A stretch of DNA of 53,912 nucleotides from Actinomycetes bacterium (GTDB taxonomy: Bacteria > Actinomycetota > Actinomycetes > Streptosporangiales > Streptosporangiaceae): positions 1 to 53,912 of the forward strand of contig JAOPYO010000309.1 in the NCBI GenBank assembly GCA_025964575.1, in the 5' to 3' direction. Of the stretch, positions 15,359 through 23,694 are shown piece after piece. Each line of letters starts with the position of its first letter. Within the stretch, counting starts at the first letter, position 1. The notes under the pieces are model-generated. The model was not told the DNA's origin. It saw only the letters and a list, made by a program, of their open reading frames with translations, and searched no databases. Both the position numbers and the translations under genes were made by a program.

Positions 15359-15757
15359 TTAAGGGTTGCTGACCGCCTTGAACGTGGTCTGGGGGATCGT
15401 TGCAGCCGGCTCTTTGGCCTTGCTGGGGTCGTTGGAGTCATAGGCGTTGAGGACCTGGGCGGGGATGCGCCCGCGATCGTTGACGTTGATGCCCTGCTGC
15501 TTGGCCCACGTCCGGATATCTGATGACCGCTCCCGGTTACCGGCCGTGCGAGGACCGGTGCCCTTGCGCGCGGACCGGGCAGTTGCGGTCTTGCGTGCCT
15601 TGTCCACGTACGGCGCAAAGTTCGTCCGGAGCGTGTCGGCGTTGCTCTTGCTGAGATCGATCTCGTAGGTGACGCCATCGATCGAGAACGCCACCGTCTC
15701 GTCAGCTGGTTTTCCGTCGATGTCGTCGATGAGCTCGACGACCGTTCTTTGTGCCAT
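15359..15757 (-). CDS. lsr2: Lsr2-family nucleoid-associated protein, copy 1
   Basis: 132 residues. The N-terminal oligomerisation domain (1-60, MAQRTVVELIDDIDGKPADE) is followed by a basic linker (60-76) and the DNA-binding domain with IRTWAKQQGINVNDRGRIPA; RGR at 95-97 is the AT-hook-like motif that enters the minor groove. Lsr2 bridges AT-rich DNA and silences foreign genes. The tail after residue 108 (SNDPSKAKEPAATIPQTTF) is longer than in standard Lsr2 and of unknown purpose. A GCAGGAGAG site precedes the ATG. It lies 30 bases downstream of a second Lsr2 gene and is likely co-transcribed with it. Confidence 0.92.
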   Translation of the reverse strand: MAQRTVVELIDDIDGKPADETVAFSIDGVTYEIDLSKSNADTLRTNFAPYVDKARKTATARSARKGTGPRTAGNRERSSDIRTWAKQQGINVNDRGRIPAQVLNAYDSNDPSKAKEPAATIPQTTFKAVSNP

Positions 15758-15787
15758 GGTTTTCTCTCCTGCGATGCTGGTGGTTGA

Positions 15788-16153
15788 TCAGTCTTCGGGC
15801 TTGGCGTCCGGGTGAGCCACTATGAACTTCTCATATACATCATCGGCGATCTTCCCGCGTGCGCTGACCTCGACGCCCTCTTGGTCGGCCCAGGCGCGGA
15901 CGTCGGTGTTGGTGTAGCCCTGAAGACGACTGCCGGTGTCGGCGGCGCTCTTCCGGGCCCGCCCGGCCTGCTTGACCTCGGACGCCTTCTCTACATACGG
16001 AGCCAGTGCGTCCAACAGGTCCTGAAGCTTCTTGAAGTTCCCATCTCCGAGGTCGATGGTGTACTTCGTGCCCCCGACTTCGAAATCCCGCTTGGCTACG
16101 TCCGTTCCCTCGTAGCCATCGACGTCATCGACAGTGATGACCTTCGTCGCCAC
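15788..16153 (-). CDS. Lsr2-family nucleoid-associated protein, divergent copy 2
   Basis: 121 residues from the GTG at 16153, with GGGGGAT just before it. N-terminal domain (about 1-60) with the family YTIDLGDGNFKKLQDLLDAL, basic linker (RARKSAADTGSRLQG), then DVRAWADQEGVEVSARGKIA. The minor-groove motif is RGK (99-101) instead of RGR, and the N-terminal domain starts DDVDGYEGTD, which differs from the paralogue. It is acidic overall at both ends. With copy 1 it forms a two-gene operon, so the two may form mixed oligomers. Whether the RGK form binds DNA with the same preference is unknown. Confidence 0.9.
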   Translation of the reverse strand: MATKVITVDDVDGYEGTDVAKRDFEVGGTKYTIDLGDGNFKKLQDLLDALAPYVEKASEVKQAGRARKSAADTGSRLQGYTNTDVRAWADQEGVEVSARGKIADDVYEKFIVAHPDAKPED

Positions 16154-16573
16154 TATTATCCCCCTCTGTGGTGCCCACCTGCCCGGTGCTCGATCTTATT
16201 CTGCTCAGGCATCCGTCTGGGACATTCTTAATGTGGTCAGAAAAGCTATCGGTGTTGCGCTCGCGGCGCCGGATTATGCGGCTGGTCCTGACCGCGAGGG
16301 ACCGTCAGCGGCCGTGTGGCGCCCGGTCCTGTCCTTCACATGACGTGCCGGGGGATACGAGGTCCTCGGTGGGGCGGCGAGCCGGCGCGGAGCGGGAAGC
16401 GGCCGTGCGATCGCTCGAGGGTACCTGAGCCGCGGCCGAGCCGGTCCGGCGCCGGGACGGAAGCGCGGGCCGGAGGTTGCCAGGAAAAGCCACGGGATCT
16501 ACCTTTCGCCAGATGGATCTTGCCATTATGGCGAATCGTGGGCGCGTCTGGTTCCGCTTCCGGCGGTAACGAG

Positions 16574-16659
16574 CACGACGACCGTCCGTCCCGAATCGGG
16601 GGGCATGGAAGCCCCTCGTTCTGCCACAGGCGTGGCAGACGGGACGGACGGTCGTCGTG
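16574..16659. repeat. 19-bp perfect inverted repeat with two inner hairpins
   Basis: Arms 16574-16592 and 16641-16659 pair without mismatch. The 48-base interior can form two more hairpins: GGGGG...CCCC near 16599-16615 and TGCCAC AGGC GTGGCA at 16622-16637. It ends seven bases from the stop codon of the CU044_5270 gene. It may be a terminator for that leftward transcript, but its branched form is larger than needed. The rest of 16154-16665 holds nothing I can support. Confidence 0.65.
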
Positions 16660-16665
16660 TTTCTA

Positions 16666-17709
16666 CTACTTGGTGGGGGGCTGCCCGGCCTTGTCCACCA
16701 CGGCGGTCTGGAGCGTCGCGGAGGTGTACAGCACCGTGCCCTCCTTCACCTTCGGCCCCCCGGTCGAGGGCTCCGAGGGCTTTCCGCCAGAGGGCTTGAA
16801 CGAGTGGTCGTTGCTGAAGACCTCACGCTCACCGAGGAGCTGGTACGTCTTCGGGGCGAAGATCAGCTCCTGGCGCAGGCCGTTCCAGGTCTGGCCGACG
16901 GCGATGCCCTTCCGCCCCGCCGAATCCACGGCGTTCCTGGTGACCGTGACACCAGGGATCTTCGCCGCCGCCGTGAACATCGCGGACAGCGCCTTGGGCG
17001 CGATGTACGACTCCCGGATCGTGTCCCCGACCGTGCGGAACGCCTGCACGTCCGGCGGGTTCCCGCCCATGCTGTTTCGGTAGAGCCACTTCCGCATGAG
17101 CGTGGGATCGGTCGGCAGGTTCTTGTTGTAGGCCGGGGTGTTCGCACAGTCACGCGGAGGGTTCTTGAGGTCGACTGGTGGGGGGAGCTTGTCTTTTCCG
17201 GTCTTGACCTGGTGTTGGTTGTCGCACAGCCATAGGCGCATCGTGTTGGGTGATCCTTGCTGGTCCAGCAGGCCCGCGTGGGTGCCATCGGCAGAGAGCC
17301 ACACCTTGCGCTTGATCGCGCCGCCAGGCTGACCGGGTAGGGAGGCCTGCCGATTGCGTGACTCGGTGTACACGAACTGGTCCGGACGAGGCTTGAGGTC
17401 GGGCTGCGCGGAGGCGGCCTTGGCGGCCTGGGTGAAGACTTCGGTGGCACCCATCAGGGCGATCGGCTGGTCCGAACCGAACGTGGTCGTAGGGGCCGGC
17501 TGGTTCGAGCCGACCTTGGCACCGGGAGCGATGATCAGCGCCGCAACGCCGGTCGCCAGTCCCGCGGTCGCGAGGCCACCGATCAGAATGCGACGGCGGG
17601 TGGTCCTTCTGGGGGCCGGTGCCGCGATCGCCTGCATCAGGTGGACGCGCCGTACGGCGTGATGCCCGGCGGGCAGGTCCCGCTCCTGGGGAAGAGCCTG
17701 GTCATTCAT
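16666..17709 (-). CDS. CU044_5270-family membrane protein, partner of the sigma factor
   Basis: 347 residues. A cytoplasmic N-terminal 40 residues lead to one transmembrane helix at about 43-63 (ILIGGLATAGLATGVAALII) and a large outside domain with KRKVWLSADGTHAGLLDQQ and TVGDTIRESYIAPKALSAMF. The CU044_5270 family is nearly always encoded right after a sigma factor, and its members are proposed to act as anti-sigma or sensor proteins. Here it starts four bases inside the end of the sigma gene (17706-17709), so translational coupling is likely. No zinc-finger anti-sigma motif is visible, so the mechanism is open. Confidence 0.85.
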   Translation of the reverse strand: MNDQALPQERDLPAGHHAVRRVHLMQAIAAPAPRRTTRRRILIGGLATAGLATGVAALIIAPGAKVGSNQPAPTTTFGSDQPIALMGATEVFTQAAKAASAQPDLKPRPDQFVYTESRNRQASLPGQPGGAIKRKVWLSADGTHAGLLDQQGSPNTMRLWLCDNQHQVKTGKDKLPPPVDLKNPPRDCANTPAYNKNLPTDPTLMRKWLYRNSMGGNPPDVQAFRTVGDTIRESYIAPKALSAMFTAAAKIPGVTVTRNAVDSAGRKGIAVGQTWNGLRQELIFAPKTYQLLGEREVFSNDHSFKPSGGKPSEPSTGGPKVKEGTVLYTSATLQTAVVDKAGQPPTK

Positions 17710-18338
17710 GGGGTTTCCTTCGTGAAGAGTGTCGTGGGCCGTTCTCCCTTTTCGTGTCCGCGAGAGTGTCGCGGTTCCGCAACAGGGGGGTCGGTGCCAT
17801 CCCTTAGTCGCGCGCGAGCGCGCGCCAGCCGAGACCGCACGGTGCCGACCGGGATGCCCAAGGCCTCGGCGGCTTCGTTATAACCGAGCCCCTCCCAGAC
17901 ACAGAGGGTGAGCACTTCCCGGTCTTTGCGCGGCAGGGCCTTGATCGATTCCAGCACCTGGCGCATCTGGCGTTCCGCATCGAGGCGTGCGGTGACTTCT
18001 TCCGCATCGTCGGGTGAGGAGGGGAGAGCGGGGATGCGAGCCAGCGCATCGCGGTGTCGGCGCAGGCTTCTGCGGTGGTTGTTCAGGACATTGGTCGCGA
18101 CGCCGTACAGCCAGGGCAGCAGGGAGCCGGACTCCATCCGCAACTCCCCGCGCCGCTTCCAGGTCTCCAGGAAGACCACCGAGGTCAGGTCCTCGGCCGC
18201 CGACCAATCCGCCGTACGACGGAAACAGAAGTTGTAGACAGTGCGCGAGTGGCGGTCGAAGAGCATCCCGAAGGCCTCGTCGTCACCGCCCCGCGCGCGT
18301 TTCCACAGCGCGGTATCCGTGAGGGTTTGCAAGGTCAT
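17706..18338 (-). CDS. ECF-type RNA polymerase sigma factor
   Basis: 210 residues. Region 2 lies at about 25-95 (FGMLFDRHSRTVYNFCFRRT, then AAEDLTSVVFLETWKR), region 4 at about 130-185 (LPRKDREVLTLCVWEGLGYN and EAAEALGIPVGTVRSRLARA). The length and motifs fit the actinobacterial SigE-like ECF group that pairs with CU044_5270 proteins. On the minus strand a GGAACC element at 18372-18367, about 30 bases before the ATG, resembles an ECF -35 box and may reflect autoregulation, though the -10 is not clear. Confidence 0.9.
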   Translation of the reverse strand: MTLQTLTDTALWKRARGGDDEAFGMLFDRHSRTVYNFCFRRTADWSAAEDLTSVVFLETWKRRGELRMESGSLLPWLYGVATNVLNNHRRSLRRHRDALARIPALPSSPDDAEEVTARLDAERQMRQVLESIKALPRKDREVLTLCVWEGLGYNEAAEALGIPVGTVRSRLARARARLRDGTDPPVAEPRHSRGHEKGERPTTLFTKETP

Positions 18339-18448
18339 GCCCGCTTAGTGTCCGCTCGGCCGGACCGGTTCCACCGGCCAGCGGGATCAGGTCCAGGGTG
18401 ATCCCTGGAAGGATCGTGCCCGGACGGGTCACCGGAGTGCGGTCTGGG

Positions 18449-19516
18449 TCAGAGGCGGGTGGTGGCCCAGGTGAGCAGCTTCGGGAGAGCGGGGTTCCAG
18501 GCGGCGAACGAGTGCCGGGCCCGGGGAATCGTCACCAGCGGCGTCGGGCTGTGGCGGTTGAGCACCGACTGGAAGGCGCGGGCGCTTTGGAGGTCACCTC
18601 GGTCCGAGGTGCCGGCCATCAGCCAGAAGCTCGGAATCTGATCGAGCGGTGTGACCTTGGAGGCCAGCCACACGGGGTCGTTGGCGAGTCGGAGCTTGGC
18701 GTCGCCCTCGAACGGGTCGACCCCGCGTTCCGGCAGCGGCTGGAAGTAGCCGCTCATCGACCCGGCGACCTTGTAGCTCCGCGGGTGCCGAAGTGCGAGG
18801 TTCACGGCGCAGAAGCCGCCCTCGGAGAATCCGGCGATGCCCCAATGCGGTCCGACGGGGTCGGCGCGGAAGCGCCGTGTGACATCGGCCGGGACGTCCT
18901 GAGAGAGGTACGTGTCGCTCTGCGCACCACCCCCAGGCAGGTTGAGACACTGCGAGCCGATATTGCCGTGCGAGGTGCCGTTGATGTCGGGAATGACGAG
19001 AATGACTGGTTTGGCCTGATGTTTGGCCATGAGCCGCTGGTAGGTCTCGGTCAGATGCAGACCCGTCTGCCAGTCGGAGGGATGGCCGGGGGAACCGTGC
19101 AGCAACTCAAGGACGGGAAAGTTCACGTTCGTGTACTTCGGCTGGAAGTACTGGGGTGGGAGGTAGACCAGACCGTTCCGGGTGATCGCACTCTGCGCTC
19201 CGCCCAGCTGCGTGTCGACCAGCAGGCCGTTCTTGACACGATCGCGTCCCGCGGTGAGCTGTTTCCCGCCCTCGGGGGGCAGGGCGACGACCCCTGGCTG
19301 CCGACCGGAAAGATCATTGAACAGGTCGCCCCACGTCTGGTAATAGTCGTAGTACCGGTTGACGCCGGCGGTCCCGAACACCGCGGCCACGGCGAACGAC
19401 AAGACGCCGGCACCGATCCGCAACACCAGCATCCCCGGGCGTGCCAGAACGTAGGCCAGCCCCGCGAACCCCGCCACCAGCAGTATCAGCAGGATCATGC
19501 TCTGCGGACCGAACAC
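18449..19516 (-). CDS. Membrane-anchored alpha/beta-hydrolase (putative esterase family)
   Basis: About 355 residues. Two hydrophobic segments near the N-terminus (ILLILLVAGFAGLAYVLA and LRIGAGVLSFAVAAVFGTAG) anchor the protein; the rest should be outside. The catalytic part starts near LVYLPPQYFQPKYTNVNFPV, and the nucleophile elbow is GFSEGG at about residue 230, with Asp and His candidates in LMAGTSDRGD and RARHSFAAW. This is the esterase-D/mycolyltransferase-like hydrolase family of actinomycetes. The start is uncertain: GTG at 19516 has a G-rich ribosome site at good distance, while ATG at 19534 and 19498 do not. Function unknown; cell-wall ester chemistry is a guess. Confidence 0.78.
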   Translation of the reverse strand: MFGPQSMILLILLVAGFAGLAYVLARPGMLVLRIGAGVLSFAVAAVFGTAGVNRYYDYYQTWGDLFNDLSGRQPGVVALPPEGGKQLTAGRDRVKNGLLVDTQLGGAQSAITRNGLVYLPPQYFQPKYTNVNFPVLELLHGSPGHPSDWQTGLHLTETYQRLMAKHQAKPVILVIPDINGTSHGNIGSQCLNLPGGGAQSDTYLSQDVPADVTRRFRADPVGPHWGIAGFSEGGFCAVNLALRHPRSYKVAGSMSGYFQPLPERGVDPFEGDAKLRLANDPVWLASKVTPLDQIPSFWLMAGTSDRGDLQSARAFQSVLNRHSPTPLVTIPRARHSFAAWNPALPKLLTWATTRL

Positions 19517-19667
19517 GAATATGTCCCCCCCCATTTGGCATTGTGGGCAGCCAAGCGTTCCACACGCGTACGTATGCTTCGTCCGCACTGAGTCGGAACC
19601 CGTCTCCCTCTCCGGTACCAGGTTTCCCGCTGGATGTGATGCCGGAGGGCTACTACCCGTTCGCGGG

Positions 19668-21344
19668 TCAGGTCTGCTTGTTGGGCAGATGCGGGCCGAT
19701 GTAGCCGACGTGGATCCGGCCGGTAGGCCCGGCGGTGTCGTCGTAGAAGTGCATGCGTGGGGCGGTCCGCCCGGCGGAGTCCAGCTTGACGTGCGCCCAC
19801 ATGTGCACACGCCCCTCCATATGCACCTCGACCGGCACGGCGAACTGCCGGGCGGCGGCGAATCTCCGGTTGCCCCTGGTGTCGTCGCTCTCGGTCATCG
19901 CCACGACGTTGGCGGAGATGCCGGTGCGGCCCGGCGGCGGCTGCTGGCAGTAGGCGTAGAAGTCCCGGTCGAACTCGCCGTTGACGCGGGCCTCGGCGTA
20001 GTCGTCCAGCGCCCGTAGCGCCCGCCACGCCTTGGCGGCCCAGGTGGCGGCCTTGAAGCTCTCGTCGAGCCGCTCGGCGATCTCCCAGTCGAGATCCACG
20101 CTCACCCGGCGCAGCCGTACGACGTGATGGCGCAGCTCGCCGACCGACAGCAGTTGCGGTGTGCGCTGATCGGACGGTACGGGAGCGTACGCGCGCTCGA
20201 CCAGCCCGGAGTCGACCAGCTCGGACTGGAGCCACCGCACCTGATCCAGCGCGGCGTCCAGCTCGGTGCGGGTGGCGTCGTGGTCGAGGATCTCCTCCTC
20301 CGCCTGCCCCACCGCCTCGTAGGCCCGGTCCTCGGCCGCTCGCCGGCGCGCGGTGGCCTCCCGCAGCTGCTGGTCGTACTGTCCGATCCGGGCGAGGGCC
20401 TCCTGCAGCGCGGCCGACAGCCGTGGCACCAGATCCCCGGCGGCCTGGTCGGCGTGATCAGCGGTCGCCGGCTCGCGGAAGAGCCGGGCGGTGTCGTGCT
20501 TGGTCCCGCTCTCGAAGCCGTTGGCGTCGATGCGCCGCAGCGCCTCGGGTAGCGGGCGGGTACGGGCCTGTTGCCAGGGCAGCATGGTCAGCAGCATCTT
20601 CGCGCGGCCCGGGCTCTCCATGATCCGCGCCTGCGGCAGTACCCGGTGCCGGGCCGCATCCGCCGTGCTGGCCGGATCGACGCCGGGCAGGTAGGTGCGG
20701 ACCGCCCCGCCGTACACCTTGTGGTCCTCGAAGGCCACCATGCCGTCGAGCAGCTCGGTGGCCTCCCGGTCCAGCACGTACACCGCGGCCGTCCCGGTCA
20801 GATTGGCGGTGAGATCGCGGGCCGTCTCGGTCCACTCGGAAGGGTTGCGCCAGGGATGGGTGCTGGCCACCACGACCGGTACATGGTGCTCGTCGTCGCA
20901 GAGCACGTCGATCAGCACGTCCAGCCCGGCCGCGGTCACCCGCTGTGGTTGCTCCGTCAGCACGGCCAGCCCGTCATGCCCGCTGATCTTCCGGAGGATG
21001 CCCCGGATCAGACCGGGTGGGCGCAGCTTGAGCGGCTCGACGTTGGTCGCCGACGCCTCGTACTCCTGCTCGAGCCAGAGCCACGCCCGCCCGCCGCGCT
21101 CGCGGTGCGCGGTCAGCGTGGTCATCAGCCGCACCGGATAGCCCGAGCTGCGGAGCCGGAATCGAGAGGTGTCAGGGCCTTCGGCGACCGCCAGCTCGAT
21201 GCCCTCGTCGAGGGACCGGCGGCCGGGGGACAGGTCCACTCCCTCGTTGCCCAGCTCGCTCAGCCACGTGCCGAACTGCTCCCGCGCCAGTTCGGCCGGA
21301 TCCGCGTCGCGGATCTGGAACACCGAGCGGTAGTGCAGCGGCAC
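19668..21344 (-). CDS. Unrecognised 558-residue cytoplasmic protein with central coiled coil
   Basis: GTG start at 21344 with GGGAGG upstream. No signal peptide or transmembrane helix. Three parts can be seen. An N-terminal region (1-280) has beta-rich blocks such as WLWLEQEYEAS and HVPVVVASTHPW, and VYGGAVRTYLPGVDP near 225. A charged alpha-helical stretch (about 300-390) with heptad-like spacing looks like a coiled coil. A C-terminal region (400-558) is helical, then beta-rich, ending HMWAHVKLDSAGRTAPRMHF, YDDTAGPTGRIHVGYIGPHL. I do not recognise a family. Similar tails occur, as far as I recall, in orphan actinomycete proteins of accessory regions. It stands alone between unrelated genes. 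A role in defence or DNA metabolism would be a guess. Confidence 0.8.
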   Translation of the reverse strand: MPLHYRSVFQIRDADPAELAREQFGTWLSELGNEGVDLSPGRRSLDEGIELAVAEGPDTSRFRLRSSGYPVRLMTTLTAHRERGGRAWLWLEQEYEASATNVEPLKLRPPGLIRGILRKISGHDGLAVLTEQPQRVTAAGLDVLIDVLCDDEHHVPVVVASTHPWRNPSEWTETARDLTANLTGTAAVYVLDREATELLDGMVAFEDHKVYGGAVRTYLPGVDPASTADAARHRVLPQARIMESPGRAKMLLTMLPWQQARTRPLPEALRRIDANGFESGTKHDTARLFREPATADHADQAAGDLVPRLSAALQEALARIGQYDQQLREATARRRAAEDRAYEAVGQAEEEILDHDATRTELDAALDQVRWLQSELVDSGLVERAYAPVPSDQRTPQLLSVGELRHHVVRLRRVSVDLDWEIAERLDESFKAATWAAKAWRALRALDDYAEARVNGEFDRDFYAYCQQPPPGRTGISANVVAMTESDDTRGNRRFAAARQFAVPVEVHMEGRVHMWAHVKLDSAGRTAPRMHFYDDTAGPTGRIHVGYIGPHLPNKQT

Positions 21345-21416
21345 GCGGCTGGCCTCCCTGGAAGAGTCCCTCCAGAATACGAACCTCCTCCGTAAAGACC
21401 CTGTTAAGAGGGGAAA

Positions 21417-22154
21417 TCAGCGCCGGACATAGACGCGCGTTCCCATCGAAGCGAGCGGATAGACGAGGTCACCGGTGTGCACCGGAATGCGCACGCAGCC
21501 GTGCGAGGCCGGATACAGCGGGACGCTGCCCTCACCGTGGACCGCGACGCCGCCGGAGAAATAGACCGGGTTGTAGAGGAGGCCCAGAGCGGAACGGTGC
21601 CATCCCTTGATGCGGCGGAAGATCTTGAAGTTTCCGGTCGGGGTGACGGCCTTGTGCCAGGAGCCCCGCGAGTAGTAGCGCTTACCGGACCCGGACGAGA
21701 TGTGGCTGATGAGTGTGATCTTGCTGTTCTTGTAGAAGACCAGCAACTGCGTCTTCAGATTGATCTCGATTCGGCTCGATGCGCCGCCGTGAATGAGTGC
21801 CTTGGGCGTTTTCGGCTTGGCCAGCGCCTTCCAGGTGCTCGTGCCGACCGTGCTGCTCGGCTTGATCCCGTTGACCTTCTGGAAGGCCCAGACGGCGTAG
21901 ACGGTGTTGGTGCCGTACTTCCCGTCGAGCGCACCCGGGTCGTAGTGCAGCGCCTTCAACCGCGTCTGCAGGTAGCTGACGGAGGGGCCCGTCGCGCCCT
22001 TGTTCAGGGTGGGCCGTCCGGCTGCGGCCGAGGTGACCGAGGCCGTAGTGGTCGTCGCAGCCGTCGCGTTCGCCGCCAGTGAGACGGTGGCGAGCGGAGT
22101 CCCGAGCAGTACGGTGGCGAGCCCTAGCGCGGCGGTTCTCGTCTTCATCCTCAT
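21417..22154 (-). CDS. L,D-transpeptidase with peptidoglycan-binding domain
   Basis: 245 residues from the ATG at 22154, preceded by GGAAGGG; a longer frame upstream has no ribosome site. Residues 1-31 are a Sec signal ending ANATAA. A PG_binding_1 repeat follows at about 50-105 (GATGPSVSYLQTRLKALHYD, YGTNTVYAVWAFQKVNG), then a YkuD catalytic domain with VHGEGS and YPASHGCVRIP, whose Cys is the nucleophile and whose His residues complete the site. It makes 3-3 cross-links in the cell wall. The protein ends at residue 245 without the Ig-like domains of mycobacterial Ldts. It is divergent from the PAP2 gene. Confidence 0.92.
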   Translation of the reverse strand: MRMKTRTAALGLATVLLGTPLATVSLAANATAATTTTASVTSAAAGRPTLNKGATGPSVSYLQTRLKALHYDPGALDGKYGTNTVYAVWAFQKVNGIKPSSTVGTSTWKALAKPKTPKALIHGGASSRIEINLKTQLLVFYKNSKITLISHISSGSGKRYYSRGSWHKAVTPTGNFKIFRRIKGWHRSALGLLYNPVYFSGGVAVHGEGSVPLYPASHGCVRIPVHTGDLVYPLASMGTRVYVRR

Positions 22155-22384
22155 CGACCCTTCCAGCCTCAGATCTATCGTCCGAAACAGGACCCTAGTC
22201 GGATCAAGCAACGGCAATGCATCGGTAAGGCGGCGCTGTCCGGATGTGGCGGCGAGATCACGGGTGGTCCGGCCCGGCCTCCACCGCGACCGGAGGCCGG
22301 GCTTGGTCGGAAGCCCGGCATACTGGACATGATCGTTGGCCAGGGGGAGCCACCGGGGCGGGCCGGTGGTGACGGGGGAGGGAC

Positions 22385-23032
22385 GTGGAGAGCGCACGGC
22401 GGCGGAGCGAGTTGGTGCTCTGTCTGGCGGCCGCGGTGCTGGTCATCGTCCCGACGGTCGATGTCCTGATGACCGGGCCGCTGAGGAGGTGGGACCAGCG
22501 GCTCATGCTGGGCCCCGGCGGGCTCGAGGTGACGGGCTGGGCACATCTCTTCTGGCGGGTGGTCGTCATGGCCGGCCAGTTCTGGCTGGTCGGTTCGATC
22601 GTCACCGTGACGGCCGTGATCGTCGCCTTCCGCCACCGGAGTCTGAAGCTGTTCGTCGCGTTCGGAGTGTGGATCATCGTCCTCAACGTGGTGGTCCAGG
22701 TGTTCAAGATGATCATCGGACGCACCGCACCGCACTCAAGAGCCGATCTGCTCCATGCTGGAACCCTGTCCTACCCGTCCGGCCATGCCGCGCTCGGCGC
22801 GGCCTGTCTGCTGATGACGGCCGCGCTGCTGAGCCCGGATCTGGCGCCCCGTACGGCTCGCAGGGTGACCCTGACGGCTCATGTGCTGGCCCTCGGTGCG
22901 TCCATCGCCACGGTGCTGCTCGCCTACCACTGGCCCACCGACTCCATCGCGGGCTGGGCGCTCGGCGTCCTCCTCGCCATCGCGGGCCGGTACGTGGTGG
23001 CCTACGCCCTGCGGGCATCACGCTCCGCATAG
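22385..23032 (+). CDS. PAP2-family membrane phosphatase
   Basis: 215 residues, GTG start at 22385 behind GGGGGAGGG. Six hydrophobic helices. The three phosphatase motifs are present: KMIIGRTAPHS (about 113-123), YPSGHAALG (130-138) and the third in LLAYHWPTDSIAGWALG (178-194) with the catalytic His. The first motif has Ala in place of the usual arginine-proline spacing neighbour but keeps Lys and Arg. Probable substrates are undecaprenyl pyrophosphate or phosphatidic acid on the outer membrane face. It faces the NlpC/P60 gene across a strong shared hairpin. Confidence 0.9.
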   Translation: MESARRRSELVLCLAAAVLVIVPTVDVLMTGPLRRWDQRLMLGPGGLEVTGWAHLFWRVVVMAGQFWLVGSIVTVTAVIVAFRHRSLKLFVAFGVWIIVLNVVVQVFKMIIGRTAPHSRADLLHAGTLSYPSGHAALGAACLLMTAALLSPDLAPRTARRVTLTAHVLALGASIATVLLAYHWPTDSIAGWALGVLLAIAGRYVVAYALRASRSA

Positions 23033-23068
23033 GCGTGATCGCGGTCGGCTGGGTTGGCCACCACGGGG

Positions 23069-23111
23069 CCGTCGCCGGGTGCGGTCACGAGGTGACCACA
23101 CCCGGCGACGG
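23069..23111. terminator. Bidirectional hairpin between PAP2 and NlpC/P60 genes
   Basis: CCGTCGCCGGGTG (23069-23081) pairs perfectly with 23099-23111, and GGTCA/TGACC extends the stem inside (23083-23087 with 23093-23097). It lies between two convergent stop codons and can serve both. Confidence 0.85.
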
Positions 23112-23128
23112 GTGAAGCAAAGGGGAGC

Positions 23129-23632
23129 TCAGATCCCAGGGCGCACCGCTCCGGCGAACGCATGCCGCATATAGCTATTGATCTTTACCTTCTTGACCCG
23201 CTGTCCGGTGTGCGGGGCGTGAATGATGTATCCCTTGCCGACGTAGATGCCGACGTGACCCAGGTGGTAGAAGAACACCAGATCACCGGGCTGCAGATCT
23301 TTGAAGCGGACCTTCTTGTGAACCTTCCGGTAGATCGAGTTGGTCACCCGGGGAATCTTGATGCCCGCATGCCGCCAGGCTCCGCCGGCCAGACCTGAGC
23401 AGTCCCATCGACTGGGGCCCATCCCGCCATAGCGGTACCAGTCACCGATCTGTGCATAGGCGAACTTGACGGCCAGCGCGGCTCGTTGCTTCTGGGTGAG
23501 CTTGACCTTCTTGCTCGCTGGAGCGGCCTGTTGCCACGCCGTGGCGACGTGGGTGTTGCCGGCCGATGCGGCGGGAGCCGCCACGATGCCCAGTGAGGTC
23601 ACCGCGCACAGCGCGGTCCCGACCACGGACAT
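23129..23632 (-). CDS. Secreted NlpC/P60 peptidoglycan hydrolase
   Basis: About 167 residues from the ATG at 23632 (a TTG two codons upstream is possible). The signal peptide ends around SAGNTH. A short basic segment (KKVKLTQKQRA) leads to the NlpC/P60 domain: the nucleophile is the Cys of RWDCSGLAGGAWRHAG, the general-base His that of LGHVGIYVG, and a third polar residue is the His of YIIHAPHTG. Trp replaces the more common hydrophobic residue just before DCSG. It cleaves peptide stems in the cell wall. Upstream lies a likely c-di-AMP riboswitch, as is common for wall hydrolases in actinomycetes. Confidence 0.92.
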   Translation of the reverse strand: MSVVGTALCAVTSLGIVAAPAASAGNTHVATAWQQAAPASKKVKLTQKQRAALAVKFAYAQIGDWYRYGGMGPSRWDCSGLAGGAWRHAGIKIPRVTNSIYRKVHKKVRFKDLQPGDLVFFYHLGHVGIYVGKGYIIHAPHTGQRVKKVKINSYMRHAFAGAVRPGI

Positions 23633-23694
23633 CTTCAACGCACGAGCCGAGAGGAAGTTCTGGGGGGTATACAGGACAGTTCCTAACGTCGTCT

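Noticed and set aside
20571-21395. 274-codon plus-strand frame opposite the 558-residue protein
   Set aside because: Composition is typical of a shadow frame (Gly, Arg, Pro, His rich); the minus-strand frame is longer and has regular secondary-structure patterns.
22336-23115. 259-codon frame overlapping the PAP2 gene on the same strand
   Set aside because: The other frame has all three phosphatase motifs and the membrane helices.
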